Origin: Thermococcus sp.
Lineage (GTDB): Archaea > Methanobacteriota_B > Thermococci > Thermococcales > Thermococcaceae
Length of the DNA stretch: 14,081 bases
Reading direction: 5' to 3'
NCBI GenBank assembly: GCA_027035445.1
Contig: JALVUT010000114.1
Span: 1 to 14,081, forward strand
Positions 1-7,486 of the stretch are shown in pieces (within the stretch, counting starts at the first letter, position 1; each line of letters starts with the position of its first letter). The notes beneath the pieces were generated by a model, which was given only the letters and a program-made list of their open reading frames with translations, was not told the DNA's origin and searched no databases. Made by a program: the position numbers and the translations under genes.

Positions 1-80
1 CTTGCATCAGCTACCTCAACAATGAGATCTGCCTCTTCAACTGCCTCCCTCACCATCCTCCATGCTCTTCTCTGCTTCAT
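1..80 (-). CDS. Probable circularly permuted GTPase (YlqF/RbgA-like), N-terminal fragment
   Basis: Only the first 26 codons lie in the window; the gene continues past base 1. The start is the ATG at 80, five bases after the Shine-Dalgarno AAGGTGGT. The peptide begins MKQRRAWRMVREAV and then reads EEADLIVEVADA, with the last two bases (AG) compatible with an Arg codon. In the circularly permuted YlqF/RbgA/YawG GTPases a helix with this pattern comes first, followed by a strand ending in a D-A-R-D-P motif. Family knowledge links these proteins to ribosome assembly in the cytoplasm. No G1-G5 motif is visible because the fragment is too short, so the assignment rests on the N-terminal pattern alone. 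The gene overlaps the 3' end of the upstream broken gene by 44 bases, which suggests co-transcription. Confidence 0.55.
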   Translation of the reverse strand, partial: MKQRRAWRMVREAVEEADLIVEVADA

Positions 81-368
81 CCTGTACCACCTTTATCTCA
101 AAGATGACCGTTCCACCGTCAGTATAGGGTGGTCCCGGGTCGAGGCACTGCACGTAGGCCTTCCTCCCCCTGCCAAGACCTAGCTCGCTCGGCTTAATAC
201 CCTTTCGCAGGGCGACCAGATGGGGCATCAGCGAGGCGAAGGCATGGTGCATATTGCGTCGGTCTCCTCTAGCCTCACTGTGTACCCCTCTATCACTATC
301 CTGTCCCCGGGGTTGAAAACCGGGCATTTTCCGCGTATCTCTTTCACGGTAACCTCTATCCTCTCCAT
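37..368 (-). pseudogene. TIGR04076-like small protein, interrupted by a frameshift
   Basis: The ATG at 368 follows a GGTGGTG Shine-Dalgarno on the minus strand and opens a frame beginning MERIEVTVKEIRGKCPVF. This frame runs through NPGDRIVIEG and TDAIC, then hits a TGA at 230-228. A second minus-strand frame takes over at the same point and reads HHAFASLMPHLVALRKGIKP, then YVQCLDPGPPYTDGGTVIFE, ending at 37. Put together, the two halves make one protein of about 110 residues matching the TIGR04076 pattern as I know it: N-terminal C-P-V-F, a central I-C-x-H-A, and a C-terminal C-x-D-P-G-P-P-Y-T-x-G-G-T-V-I-F-E-I. The join lies near 243-251, where adding one base to TGCACCATGCC restores the frame. 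The family's function is not known to me. The gene is either a real recent pseudogene, a programmed shift or a sequencing error. The frame extending upstream to 558 is antisense to the DUF515 gene and is not part of it. Confidence 0.75.
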
Positions 369-375
369 AACACCA

Positions 376-391
376 CCGAAATCTAAATAAG
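376..391 (+). promoter_or_regulatory. Candidate TATA/BRE for the DUF515-secretion operon
   Basis: A purine-containing stretch (CCGAAAT) is followed by CTAAATAA at 383-390. This would put transcription start near 413, giving a leader of about 45 bases before the GTG at 458. The match to the Thermococcales consensus is only moderate, and the site lies in the short divergent gap between this operon and the TIGR04076-like gene. Confidence 0.35.
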
Positions 392-457
392 GATGAAGAT
401 TCAAAAAGACTATCCGAGTGGAGAAGCTTATGATAACGGTTAATGGTGGTGCTCAAC

Positions 458-1918
458 GTGTCCGAGGATATTGAGGCGAAGATCCGCCGTTTAAGAGAGC
501 TTGGTAAAGCCAGTACTGAAGCCGAATCGCAGCCAGTTTCAAAGCCCCCCAAGGCCACCTTAAGAAAGCCCCCGAGGAAGCCCCGTGGAATAGGGAGTAT
601 AAGGGATAAAGAACGCAGAAAGAAAATCCTTATCGGGGCGGGTGTTTTAATTACCGTGATAGTTCTTGTCGCCGTTGGTGCCCTTATGTACTTCCAGAGT
701 CATGCTGCCAGTCAGCTCCAAGAGGCCAAGAACTCCAAGATAGCGGAGGTGAATCAGTACTACAAAGCGTACTCCCTTCACATGAACACCACATACGGAC
801 AGACCCTCCTGAAAAATACTAAAAGCAAACTTTTGAGTGAGATCTCTGCCGCAAGCTCCGTCAGTCAAGTCAGGGCCGTTAACGTCAAGGCTGCATACGC
901 CAGCGCATACCAGAAATATAAGGCATACATCCAAGAGCAGGAGCGCATGAAGTTCGAGGAACAGCTCAATGCGACCAAGAGGGAAAAGATACAGAATCTG
1001 ATCCTTGAATTCCAGCCGTTACTGGCTCAGCCGTTACCCGACAGCATCAGGGCTGAGGTCGTGGACTCCCTGAAGAGCCTGGAGGAGAGCGTTAACAATG
1101 CAAGCAGCACTGCGCAGATTGCCCAAATAAACGCCGATCCTTACCTTCTCAAGCTCTGGAGGGATTACTATGACTACCAGATCAACATGGTTCCTACCCA
1201 GGACGTTGTACTTGTGATGCCAGATGGAACCAAGAAAGTTCTCCCGAAGACAGAGGCCAAGGCGTACCTGGCGGGCATCTCCGATTACAGGCAGCTGATT
1301 CACTACTCCGTTCGGAAGGTTGAGTACGTTGATATAGCCCTCATTCTTTCCAGGGACAGGATCAACGGGGCGTTCCTGTCACCGGGAGACCAGGTTGTGA
1401 TATTCGCCAAGAACTCAAGCAGTTCAAAGTTTCAGGAGATAGTCAATCAGGGATACGTGGAGCTGGTGCTTCTGCCCACACAGGCGGGTCTCATAAACGT
1501 GCATGAGGCTCAGAGCCAGAGTAGCACTTCCAGTAGTAGCTCTTCCAGCCAGTACTCACGCGAGCAGTCTGCCATGTACCAGCCCGGTGGAACGAGCGTA
1601 ACCAGCGGCCAGAGATCATCCGACACCTACTCAAACTCCCAGGGTGCTACCCAGAGTATCTCCGCGGTCTACAGTTACAGCACCGATCTTACGCAGATTT
1701 TAAAAGCGCTGGCAGCGGGTAAGCTCCAGAACGGGGCCAATGTAGAACAGCAGCTGAAGAACTACGGTTGGAAAGTTATAAACCTTGAAAAGGAATCTGG
1801 ACTGCTTGTGGTGGATCCCAACGCCCGATTCCTCGTCATACTAAAGGTTCCGTCTATATTCGTACCCGATATACTGAGCTATCAGCAGTATCTCTACCTG
1901 GCCAAGGTTACGGGCTGA
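458..1918 (+). CDS. DUF515-like membrane-anchored protein, first gene of a type IV filament/secretion operon
   Basis: This is a protein of 486 residues. I start it at GTG 458 because GGTGGTG (445-451) sits six bases upstream as a Shine-Dalgarno. An in-frame ATG at 443 would add five residues but overlaps that site. The N-terminal 55 residues are cytoplasmic, Pro/Lys/Arg-rich and probably disordered. One transmembrane helix follows at about 56-79 (ILIGAGVLITVIVLVAVGAL), with positive residues before it, so the large C-terminal part should be outside. The outer part is helical and Gln/Lys/Glu-rich (about 85-240), then has a beta-rich segment with a LSPGDQVVIF stretch around residue 308, a Ser/Gln/Thr-rich linker (about 351-404) and a short C-terminal domain. 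Family assignment to archaeal DUF515 is from memory of its composition and context. The SPGD segment recalls the SAF region of CpaB-like pilus proteins, which is inference. The downstream gene follows after 11 bases. Confidence 0.65.
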   Translation: MSEDIEAKIRRLRELGKASTEAESQPVSKPPKATLRKPPRKPRGIGSIRDKERRKKILIGAGVLITVIVLVAVGALMYFQSHAASQLQEAKNSKIAEVNQYYKAYSLHMNTTYGQTLLKNTKSKLLSEISAASSVSQVRAVNVKAAYASAYQKYKAYIQEQERMKFEEQLNATKREKIQNLILEFQPLLAQPLPDSIRAEVVDSLKSLEESVNNASSTAQIAQINADPYLLKLWRDYYDYQINMVPTQDVVLVMPDGTKKVLPKTEAKAYLAGISDYRQLIHYSVRKVEYVDIALILSRDRINGAFLSPGDQVVIFAKNSSSSKFQEIVNQGYVELVLLPTQAGLINVHEAQSQSSTSSSSSSSQYSREQSAMYQPGGTSVTSGQRSSDTYSNSQGATQSISAVYSYSTDLTQILKALAAGKLQNGANVEQQLKNYGWKVINLEKESGLLVVDPNARFLVILKVPSIFVPDILSYQQYLYLAKVTG

Positions 1919-1929
1919 GGTGGTGAAGA

Positions 1930-2931
1930 ATGAGGAAGGTTGCAGTGTCACTCTTTGTACTTTTATTAGCCTCATCTCTGGTGGGTGCAACGACCTATAC
2001 ACTGCCCGGAAGCACGAGCTACGGTTACCCGTACAACAATATAGGCCTTTTAGGGACAGTCTCGATGGAGGTCAACGTCACACTCCTGAACACGGCCCCG
2101 TTCCCGAAGTTTATAATAGTCAACCCAAGATATGACTTCAGGGTTAACCGACTCAGTGGCTCCGAGAGTATGACGGCCTACCTGAACGGCACCCAGCCGG
2201 TTCATGTCCTTCCCGCATCGCTCGCCAGGAACACCCTCAACTACCGTGTGGGCTTCTGGATATACCCGTATGAAGCCGTTGTCGTTACCTTCATCATAAA
2301 CCAGAACTACTCCTATCCGATCCCAATGGAGAATTACCAGGATGCCTGTGGTGGGCAGGATCAGTTGTCCGATTTGAGCTATACAAACGGAACCCTAACC
2401 GGGGGCCATATCCTGTCCGAGGATGATATTGGAACAATGATCTGCGGGGTGGTCTATCCCGAGCTCCTCAACGCCCCGAAAATCGTGTACATGCAGAGCC
2501 TCTTCCCTCTCCGTGACGGGAACATCAGGATACTCAAATACAATGGTGTGGTGCATTTCACCATTACCAATGTCCCCTCCCAGAATGGGGAGTTCAGGAC
2601 CTTCTTTGCGGTGGCTATCCCGGTGATATTCAAGGGGGCCAACATCACGGATTTTACCCCGAATTACACGATGATGTACAGCGACTACGTTCACAGGTTC
2701 ATATGGAGGTACATGGGCGTTGAAGCACCCACACAACCTGAACCCCCGAGCATGCCCCATGTTTCTAACATGTTCCAGCTCACAAACACACTGATAACAG
2801 GACAGAGTGTCGAGCCTGTCATTCCGAAGCCCCCTGCGGAGCCGAAGTTTGATTTTCCGGTGTGGATAATCCTGATGGGGAAGGAGGTTGAGATAACGTA
2901 TCATATCAGCTGGACGACTGAGGGGCGGTGA
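1930..2931 (+). CDS. Secreted, probably N-glycosylated protein of the secretion operon
   Basis: This is a protein of 333 residues that I do not recognise as a named family. The start at ATG 1930 has a clear Shine-Dalgarno (GGTGGTG, 1919-1925) placed just after the DUF515 stop. Residues 1-20 form a typical Sec signal peptide: MRK, a Val/Leu-rich core and a plausible cut after SLVGA. It is not a class III pilin signal, because no charged-residue cleavage site precedes the hydrophobic core. The mature part is Tyr/Pro/Asn-rich and mostly beta in character, with at least six N-x-S/T sequons (NVT, NGT, NYS, NGT, NIT, NYT). That fits an extracellular glycoprotein. There are two Cys residues, in DACGG and TMICGV, that could form a disulphide. 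No C-terminal membrane anchor is visible. Its place between DUF515 and the ATPase suggests a surface component or substrate of the machine, which is inference. Confidence 0.75.
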   Translation: MRKVAVSLFVLLLASSLVGATTYTLPGSTSYGYPYNNIGLLGTVSMEVNVTLLNTAPFPKFIIVNPRYDFRVNRLSGSESMTAYLNGTQPVHVLPASLARNTLNYRVGFWIYPYEAVVVTFIINQNYSYPIPMENYQDACGGQDQLSDLSYTNGTLTGGHILSEDDIGTMICGVVYPELLNAPKIVYMQSLFPLRDGNIRILKYNGVVHFTITNVPSQNGEFRTFFAVAIPVIFKGANITDFTPNYTMMYSDYVHRFIWRYMGVEAPTQPEPPSMPHVSNMFQLTNTLITGQSVEPVIPKPPAEPKFDFPVWIILMGKEVEITYHISWTTEGR

Positions 2932-2940
2932 GAGCTGGTG

Positions 2941-4893
2941 ATGGAGGAGAAAAAGAAGAAGGGAGCCCCCTCCTGGATAGATGAAATCCTGAACGAAGAG
3001 GATGGTCTCCTCGAGAACGTCCTTAAAAAAGGAACAGAGAAGTCTCCGGCGGAAAAGGAAAAAGCCACAGAGCTTCCGTTATCAGGGGGTGGATCATCTC
3101 TGGAGGATATCCTGAGTGGTGATGAAAAGAGAGAGCCCTCCAAAGCTAAAAAAGAGGAGATCCCGATTCCTTTCTTGGCCGAGAAGGGGGGAACGGATCT
3201 GGCAGAGATCCTGAGCAGGCCCACCCCCGAGGAGGCCATAAAACAGAGACCGACGGGAGCCGAGGTTCTCAACGAGATACTGGTTAAGGAAGAGACCCAA
3301 AAGACAAAGTCTCCAGCTCTCCCCAGAACTCCTTCATCCATTCAGGACATCCTTGGATCTGCCTCTTCTCCGCGGGAGAGCGCCTACGCTGGTCGTGCCA
3401 AGGTTCTGGACGCTTACGGTAACGTTAGAATTCTAAGGGTTAAGGGGGAGCCAATCCCCATCTACGAGATCCGTCTTCCGAGGTTAACAAGGGAGGAGCA
3501 GGACCTGCTGAACATGATCCGGGACAGGGCTATAACGGAGATCCACATCGACCCGACGTCGATTCCCGACCCCGAAGAGCGCCGGCGCGTGTTCATGAAT
3601 GCAGTCAGACGGCTCATAAAAGAAGCGGCTCCTACCTTTTCCGAGGGAAGGATTGAGGTGCTCTCCGAGATCATAGTTCAGGGGATGATAGGCTACGGAA
3701 AGCTGGACTCCTTCGTCCGTGATGATAACCTTGAGGAGATAATGGTTATAGGGAGCCGCAGACCCGTCTACGTATGGCACAGACGGTTTAACATGTGCAA
3801 GACCAACGTTACCTTTCAGGAGGATAGAGAGGTTCTCAACATTATTGAGCGCATTGCAAGGCAAGTTGGGAGGCGTATAGACCAGCAGAGTCCCCTTCTT
3901 GATGCCCGCCTTCCCGATGGAAGCCGTGTCAACGCGACCATCCCCCCCATCAGCTTGGACGGACCAACCCTAACGATTCGTAAATTCAAAAAAGACCCCC
4001 TGACCATCATCGACCTGATAAAATACGGTACCATGAACACTGAGATAGCCGCTCTCCTCTGGCTATTCGTTGATGGGCTCGGTGTTAAACCCGCCAACAT
4101 TCTCGTTGCCGGTGGAACAAGCTCCGGCAAAACCACGACCCTGAATTCACTGGCCATGTTCATCCCGCCAAGCGAACGTGTTATCTCGATAGAGGATACC
4201 GCAGAGCTTCAGCTACCCGTTGAGCACTGGGTGCGGCTTGAAACCAGGCCCCCGAACATTGAGGGCAGGGGTGAGGTCACGATGGATGACCTCGTCAAGA
4301 ACACCCTCCGTATGCGTCCGGACAGGATCATTGTCGGTGAGGTTCGTGGCCCTGAGGCAAGGACGATGTTTACCGCAATGAACACGGGGCACGACGGTTG
4401 TATGAGCACGGTCCACTCGAATAGTGCCCGCGAGACGATTGTCCGTCTCGAGAGCCCCCCCATGAACGTCCCCAGGATAATGATACCGGCCCTTGACATA
4501 ATCATAATGCAGGTGAGGTTTCACAGCAGAAAGAAGGGGACCATCAGAAGGATCACCGAGATAGCGGAAGTCTCCGGAATGGAGGGGGAGAGCGTACAGC
4601 TCAACAAACTCTACAAGTACGATCCGGCCAAGGATGAACTGCTTCCCACCGGGGTCCCCAGCAGGGTTATAAACGACCTTTCCCACCACACAGGGATGAG
4701 CGTTACCGAACTCGATCTGGAGAAAGAGAAGAGAAGGATCATCCTGGACTGGATGATTGAGAGGGGGATCAGAAGCATCGAGGAGGTCGGTCACTATCTC
4801 CGCATGTTCTACATAGATGAGGAGACTCTGCTGAAGAAAATAGAGAGCGAAGGTAGCGTTGAGACCAGCAAACAGATTAAGAGTATAACCTGA
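2941..4893 (+). CDS. Type II/IV secretion system ATPase (GspE/TadA/VirB11-like) with long N-terminal extension
   Basis: This is a protein of 650 residues. The ATG at 2941 is preceded by GGCGGTGA over the previous stop; GTG 2938 is an equally possible start one codon earlier. Residues 1 to about 150 are charged and low-complexity, and carry the repeated motif described separately. The conserved N2-type domain follows (about 155-340), then the RecA-like motor. The motor shows Walker [11 protein letters not shown] at about 391-400, an Asp box with [10 protein letters not shown] near 425, Walker [13 protein letters not shown] near 459-470 and a His box [11 protein letters not shown] near 482-492. 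All key residues are present, so it should be an active hexameric ATPase on the cytoplasmic face that drives filament assembly or secretion through the TadC proteins next door. It is longer than archaellum FlaI-type ATPases (about 520-550 residues), mainly because of the N-terminal extension. The next gene follows after 11 bases. Confidence 0.93.
   Translation: MEEKKKKGAPSWIDEILNEEDGLLENVLKKGTEKSPAEKEKATELPLSGGGSSLEDILSGDEKREPSKAKKEEIPIPFLAEKGGTDLAEILSRPTPEEAIKQRPTGAEVLNEILVKEETQKTKSPALPRTPSSIQDILGSASSPRESAYAGRAKVLDAYGNVRILRVKGEPIPIYEIRLPRLTREEQDLLNMIRDRAITEIHIDPTSIPDPEERRRVFMNAVRRLIKEAAPTFSEGRIEVLSEIIVQGMIGYGKLDSFVRDDNLEEIMVIGSRRPVYVWHRRFNMCKTNVTFQEDREVLNIIERIARQVGRRIDQQSPLLDARLPDGSRVNATIPPISLDGPTLTIRKFKKDPLTIIDLIKYGTMNTEIAALLWLFVDGLGVKPANILVAGGTSSGKTTTLNSLAMFIPPSERVISIEDTAELQLPVEHWVRLETRPPNIEGRGEVTMDDLVKNTLRMRPDRIIVGEVRGPEARTMFTAMNTGHDGCMSTVHSNSARETIVRLESPPMNVPRIMIPALDIIIMQVRFHSRKKGTIRRITEIAEVSGMEGESVQLNKLYKYDPAKDELLPTGVPSRVINDLSHHTGMSVTELDLEKEKRRIILDWMIERGIRSIEEVGHYLRMFYIDEETLLKKIESEGSVETSKQIKSIT
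2974..3354 (+). repeat. Protein-level short linear repeat in the ATPase N-terminus (L-x-[DE]-I-L type)
   Basis: Within the disordered extension of the ATPase, five copies of a hydrophobic-x-acidic-Ile-Leu motif recur at irregular spacing: WIDEIL, LEDIL, LAEIL, LNEIL and IQDIL. They lie at about residues 12-17, 54-58, 87-91, 110-114 and 134-138 of the protein started at 2941. A degenerate sixth copy, LENVL, lies at 24-28. Ser, Gly or Asn usually follows the Leu. The linkers between are rich in Lys, Glu, Pro and Ser. The DNA of the copies is not a tandem repeat, so the motif is kept at protein level. The pattern resembles a set of short amphipathic docking helices. Confidence 0.7.
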
Positions 4894-4904
4894 GGGTGAT
4901 TACT

Positions 4905-5969
4905 ATGGGGGTCATCGATGGGTTCCTGACGTTCCTGGAAAGACTCGGTGGTAAAACCGCGGAGGTCGCTGAAAAGCCGGTTAGGAGGCTTCCTCAGGGA
5001 AAGACTGTTCAGGAAAGGTTAAGGGCCCTTAAGGCGTTACAGAGGGAAGTAACGGAAGAAGAGGAAGCCCCCTCCAGGGAGGAAGAAATTGAGGAGTTCC
5101 TTGAGTGGAGAAAAGAGGAAATGGGGAAGCCTTTCTCGGAGAGGCTTGGGGATGCAATGCTTCATTACTTCCGGGGGCCCGTTGAGGCGTTGACGAACTC
5201 CCTTAAGGGGCTGGATGAGGATCTCTTCCGGGCGAACATAAAGACACCCAAGGACAGGTATGTTGCCATGATGTTGGGGGTGAGTCTCTTTGCGGGACTG
5301 TTCTCTGTGCTCATAGCATATCTCTTTTACCTGCCGGTAACCACATCCCTCCTAATTGGCTTTCTGGGGTTTGTTGGGGTGTTCTTTTATCTGAGGGAGT
5401 ACCCGAAGATGGTCTGGAGGCGTCGGGTTGCGGATGTTGAGAGGGCCATGCCCTACGCCCTGAGGCACATGGCTTCCCTCCTCAGTGCCGGTGTAGGCAT
5501 CTCCGAAGCACTCCTGTCCGTGGCCAAGGCGGACTACGGTGCAATCTCCGAGGAGTTTGACCTCGTTATAAGGGACATGCGTACGGGATCCTCTTTTGAG
5601 GATGCGCTCACGAAGTTCGACGAGAAGATGGCATCCGACAGCATCAGCAGGGTTATCAAGCAGATCCTCAGGGCGGTTAAATTTGGTGGAAACCTGGCGG
5701 ACATACTCTACAAGCTTGCCGAGGACTTTTCCTTTGAGTACAGGATGAAACTGATGGAGTACGTTCAGAGGGTAAATGGTGTGGCCTTTGTTTATATGTT
5801 CATGACCATCGTCATGCCCACCATGTTCGTCGTCGGAATTCTCGCCGGTTCGATGATGGCCCACTCCCTCATAATGCCACCCGAAACCCTTGCCGTTGTG
5901 TTGCTCCTTGTGTTTCCCATGATATCACTTATAATCGTTAACATGATAAAGAAGGGAGAGCCGAGGTGA
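4905..5969 (+). CDS. TadC-like type II secretion F-domain membrane protein (first of two)
   Basis: This is a protein of 354 residues forming half of the membrane platform for the adjacent ATPase. I start at ATG 4905, four bases after the GGGTGAT Shine-Dalgarno that overlaps the ATPase stop; an in-frame GTG at 4896 would destroy that site. Residues 1-115 are cytoplasmic and highly charged, including an acidic stretch (EVTEEEEAPS) and a predicted coiled-coil segment. Membrane helices lie at about 120-140, 145-163, 293-316 and 327-347. The T2SF domain occupies about 183-292 and shows the family pattern MPYALRHMASLLSAGVGISE, then F-x-x-A-L-x-x-F. The family is known to sit in the inner membrane and couple ATP hydrolysis to subunit movement. 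The second paralogue starts seven bases after the stop, so the two should be made together. Confidence 0.9.
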   Translation: MGVIDGFLTFLERLGGKTAEVAEKPVRRLPQGKTVQERLRALKALQREVTEEEEAPSREEEIEEFLEWRKEEMGKPFSERLGDAMLHYFRGPVEALTNSLKGLDEDLFRANIKTPKDRYVAMMLGVSLFAGLFSVLIAYLFYLPVTTSLLIGFLGFVGVFFYLREYPKMVWRRRVADVERAMPYALRHMASLLSAGVGISEALLSVAKADYGAISEEFDLVIRDMRTGSSFEDALTKFDEKMASDSISRVIKQILRAVKFGGNLADILYKLAEDFSFEYRMKLMEYVQRVNGVAFVYMFMTIVMPTMFVVGILAGSMMAHSLIMPPETLAVVLLLVFPMISLIIVNMIKKGEPR

Positions 5970-5975
5970 ACGGTC

Positions 5976-6881
5976 ATGGCGAGAAAACTATCCTCCACAC
6001 TGATCTCTCTTACTGAGTGGCTGATTCCAGGTAGGTGGCTTAAGCGTTATGAGCTCTTTGTGTACTCAGCCAACCTGAACTTTATGGCGGTGGAGTTCCT
6101 CGTTATCTCCTTGCTCATAGGGGTTATATTCGGGGCCGCTGTTGCGTTGTTCAACATCCTTTACGGGGTTGTGGCCTTTATGGTGGTGTTCGCTGGAGTG
6201 GCGTTCGTATACCCCTACTGGAGGGTTACAAAGCGTGTTGATGAAATGGAGAGGATGCTTCCGGATGCGTTTTTCTACCTAGCCAGCTCCCTTAGGGCAG
6301 GTATATCGTTTTCGGAGGCCCTTGAAGAGCTCACTACCGCGAACTTTGGGGCGTTAACCGATGAATTCAGGAGAACTGTGGCTGAGATAAAGAAGGGACG
6401 CCCGACGGTCGATGCCCTGAAGGCATTTGCACTCAGGAACAGGAGATCCTCCGTTATTTATAGGTCTTTAATGATAATAATCGAGGCCCTGGAGAGGGGT
6501 GCACCGATGGGGGATGTCCTCGTCTACGTTGGTAATGACGTCAGGGAGGTACTCAGGATAAAGCAGGAGAGGAAGGCATCGACGGGCATGCAGGTCATGT
6601 TCTTCATAATCATAAGCGGTTTCATCGGTCCCCTTATACTCGGGGTCGTGACCCAGGTGATGGGCTCTATGGGCGCCGGGATAGGGACGATATCCATTCC
6701 CGTCCCGATGATAAAGCGTGTATTGCTGGTCTTTGTTGTTATCCAGGCGATAATCTCGGGCCTTGGGATAGGAGTGATAAGGGAAGGGAAATACTCCTCG
6801 GGCTTCAAGTACGGCCTGCTGATGCTTGTGATGGGGGTTATAATATTCGAAGGGGCAACCTCCATAAAGCTCTCTATGTGA
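5976..6881 (+). CDS. TadC-like type II secretion F-domain membrane protein (second of two)
   Basis: This is a protein of 301 residues. The ATG at 5976 follows GAGGTGA, which covers the end of the first TadC gene, with six bases of spacing. Hydrophobic helices are visible at about 36-57, 62-82, 205-227, 247-266 and 276-294. The T2SF domain lies between about 90 and 200, with DAFFYLASSLRAGISFSEAL aligning well to the matching stretch of its neighbour, and then ANFGAL against ADYGAI and VDALKAF against EDALTKF. The two are clearly paralogues. It lacks the long charged N-terminus of the first, so the pair is asymmetric. Together they would replace the single two-domain FlaJ-type platform protein. 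The stop codon abuts the stop of the convergent FKBP gene with no gap, and no terminator could be seen. Confidence 0.9.
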   Translation: MARKLSSTLISLTEWLIPGRWLKRYELFVYSANLNFMAVEFLVISLLIGVIFGAAVALFNILYGVVAFMVVFAGVAFVYPYWRVTKRVDEMERMLPDAFFYLASSLRAGISFSEALEELTTANFGALTDEFRRTVAEIKKGRPTVDALKAFALRNRRSSVIYRSLMIIIEALERGAPMGDVLVYVGNDVREVLRIKQERKASTGMQVMFFIIISGFIGPLILGVVTQVMGSMGAGIGTISIPVPMIKRVLLVFVVIQAIISGLGIGVIREGKYSSGFKYGLLMLVMGVIIFEGATSIKLSM

Positions 6882-7361
6882 CTATTCCCCTTCACCATCC
6901 CTTCCTCTCCGGACGTCGGTTACCTCCACCTCGAATATCAGAACTTTTCCGGCTAGGGGATGGTTAAAGTCCAGCTTAACATTGTCCCCTTCTACCGAGG
7001 TGATCTTAGCTATCCCCGAGTCCGTCATGACGTACATACCCCCCACGGGCTCAACGCCCACATCCGAGAACTGTGAAAGGGGAACGTCCACGACGAGCTC
7101 GGGATTGGGCATGCCGTAGGCCTTCTCTGGTGGGACGGTTACGGTCTTCTTTTCACCGACCTCCATGCCCACGAGGGCTTCGTCCAGACCGGGGATGATC
7201 TCTCCGGCACCCACGTTCACTCCGAGGGGCTCGTATTTTCTGTCTTCAACGTATATCCCATTTTCCCTGGCGATATCCCCGTAACTTGTGTCAAAGATCT
7301 CTCCGTTTTCAAACCTGCCCACGTAGTTGAACATCACAAAATCTCCAGCCTCAACCTTCAT
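6882..7361 (-). CDS. FKBP-type peptidyl-prolyl cis-trans isomerase, short archaeal type
   Basis: This is a protein of 159 residues. I start it at the ATG at 7361 (MKVEAGDFVMFNYVG) because GGTG lies six bases upstream. A TTG at 7373 would add four residues but overlaps that site. The FKBP core is split around a flap insertion, as in SlyD and short archaeal FKBPs. The first part carries GEIFDTSY, then VGAGEIIPGLDEALVGM at about 49-66 and KAYG. The insert covers about 85-130, and the second part has the family signature DFNHPLAGKVLIFEVEV near the end. The protein should speed prolyl isomerisation and act as a folding chaperone in the cytoplasm. A short charged tail (RRGRDGEGE) follows. It has its own promoter and is probably monocistronic. 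Its 3' end abuts the secretion operon. Confidence 0.94.
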   Translation of the reverse strand: MKVEAGDFVMFNYVGRFENGEIFDTSYGDIARENGIYVEDRKYEPLGVNVGAGEIIPGLDEALVGMEVGEKKTVTVPPEKAYGMPNPELVVDVPLSQFSDVGVEPVGGMYVMTDSGIAKITSVEGDNVKLDFNHPLAGKVLIFEVEVTDVRRGRDGEGE

Positions 7362-7406
7362 CTTCTCCACCAACTCAAAAGATCTGTCGCCCAGGCTAGC
7401 CGTGAA

Positions 7407-7423
7407 CCCTTATAACGTTTTTG
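7407..7423 (-). promoter_or_regulatory. TATA/BRE promoter of the FKBP gene
   Basis: On the minus strand the sequence reads CAAAAACGTTATAAGGG, an A-rich BRE-like stretch followed by the TATA-like TTATAA (7415-7410). The usual spacing of about 26 bases puts the transcript start near 7386, with a leader of about 25 bases that includes the Shine-Dalgarno. Confidence 0.5.
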
Positions 7424-7449
7424 GTTAACGATACCCATTTATGTGAACC

Positions 7450-7464
7450 AGAAGACGTATAAGA
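7450..7464 (+). promoter_or_regulatory. TATA/BRE promoter of the small protein at 7487-7789
   Basis: AGAAGAC followed by GTATAAG (7457-7463) resembles a BRE plus TATA box. The expected transcript start is about 7486, right at the GTG at 7487, which suggests a leaderless message. A second TATA-like TTTATATT lies at 7490-7497, but without a purine-rich BRE. Confidence 0.45.
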
Positions 7465-7486
7465 AACATCACCCATTCATGTACCG

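Noticed and set aside
369..558. Upstream extension of the minus-strand frame that ends at 37
   Set aside because: It is antisense to the start of the DUF515 gene, its translation is unlike any TIGR04076 N-terminus, and a proper start and matching N-terminal half exist in another frame at 368.
1930..2000. Class III (pilin-type) signal in the 333-residue protein
   Set aside because: The hydrophobic core begins right after MRK and ends in an Ala-type Sec cleavage site; there is no charged cleavage motif before the core.
2395..2904. Minus-strand open frame opposite the secreted glycoprotein gene
   Set aside because: Antisense shadow: His/Arg-rich translation, no Shine-Dalgarno, while the plus frame has a signal peptide and sequons.
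4213..4794. Minus-strand open frame of 193 codons opposite the ATPase motor
   Set aside because: It lies fully antisense to Walker B and His-box coding sequence and has no start signals or recognisable motifs.
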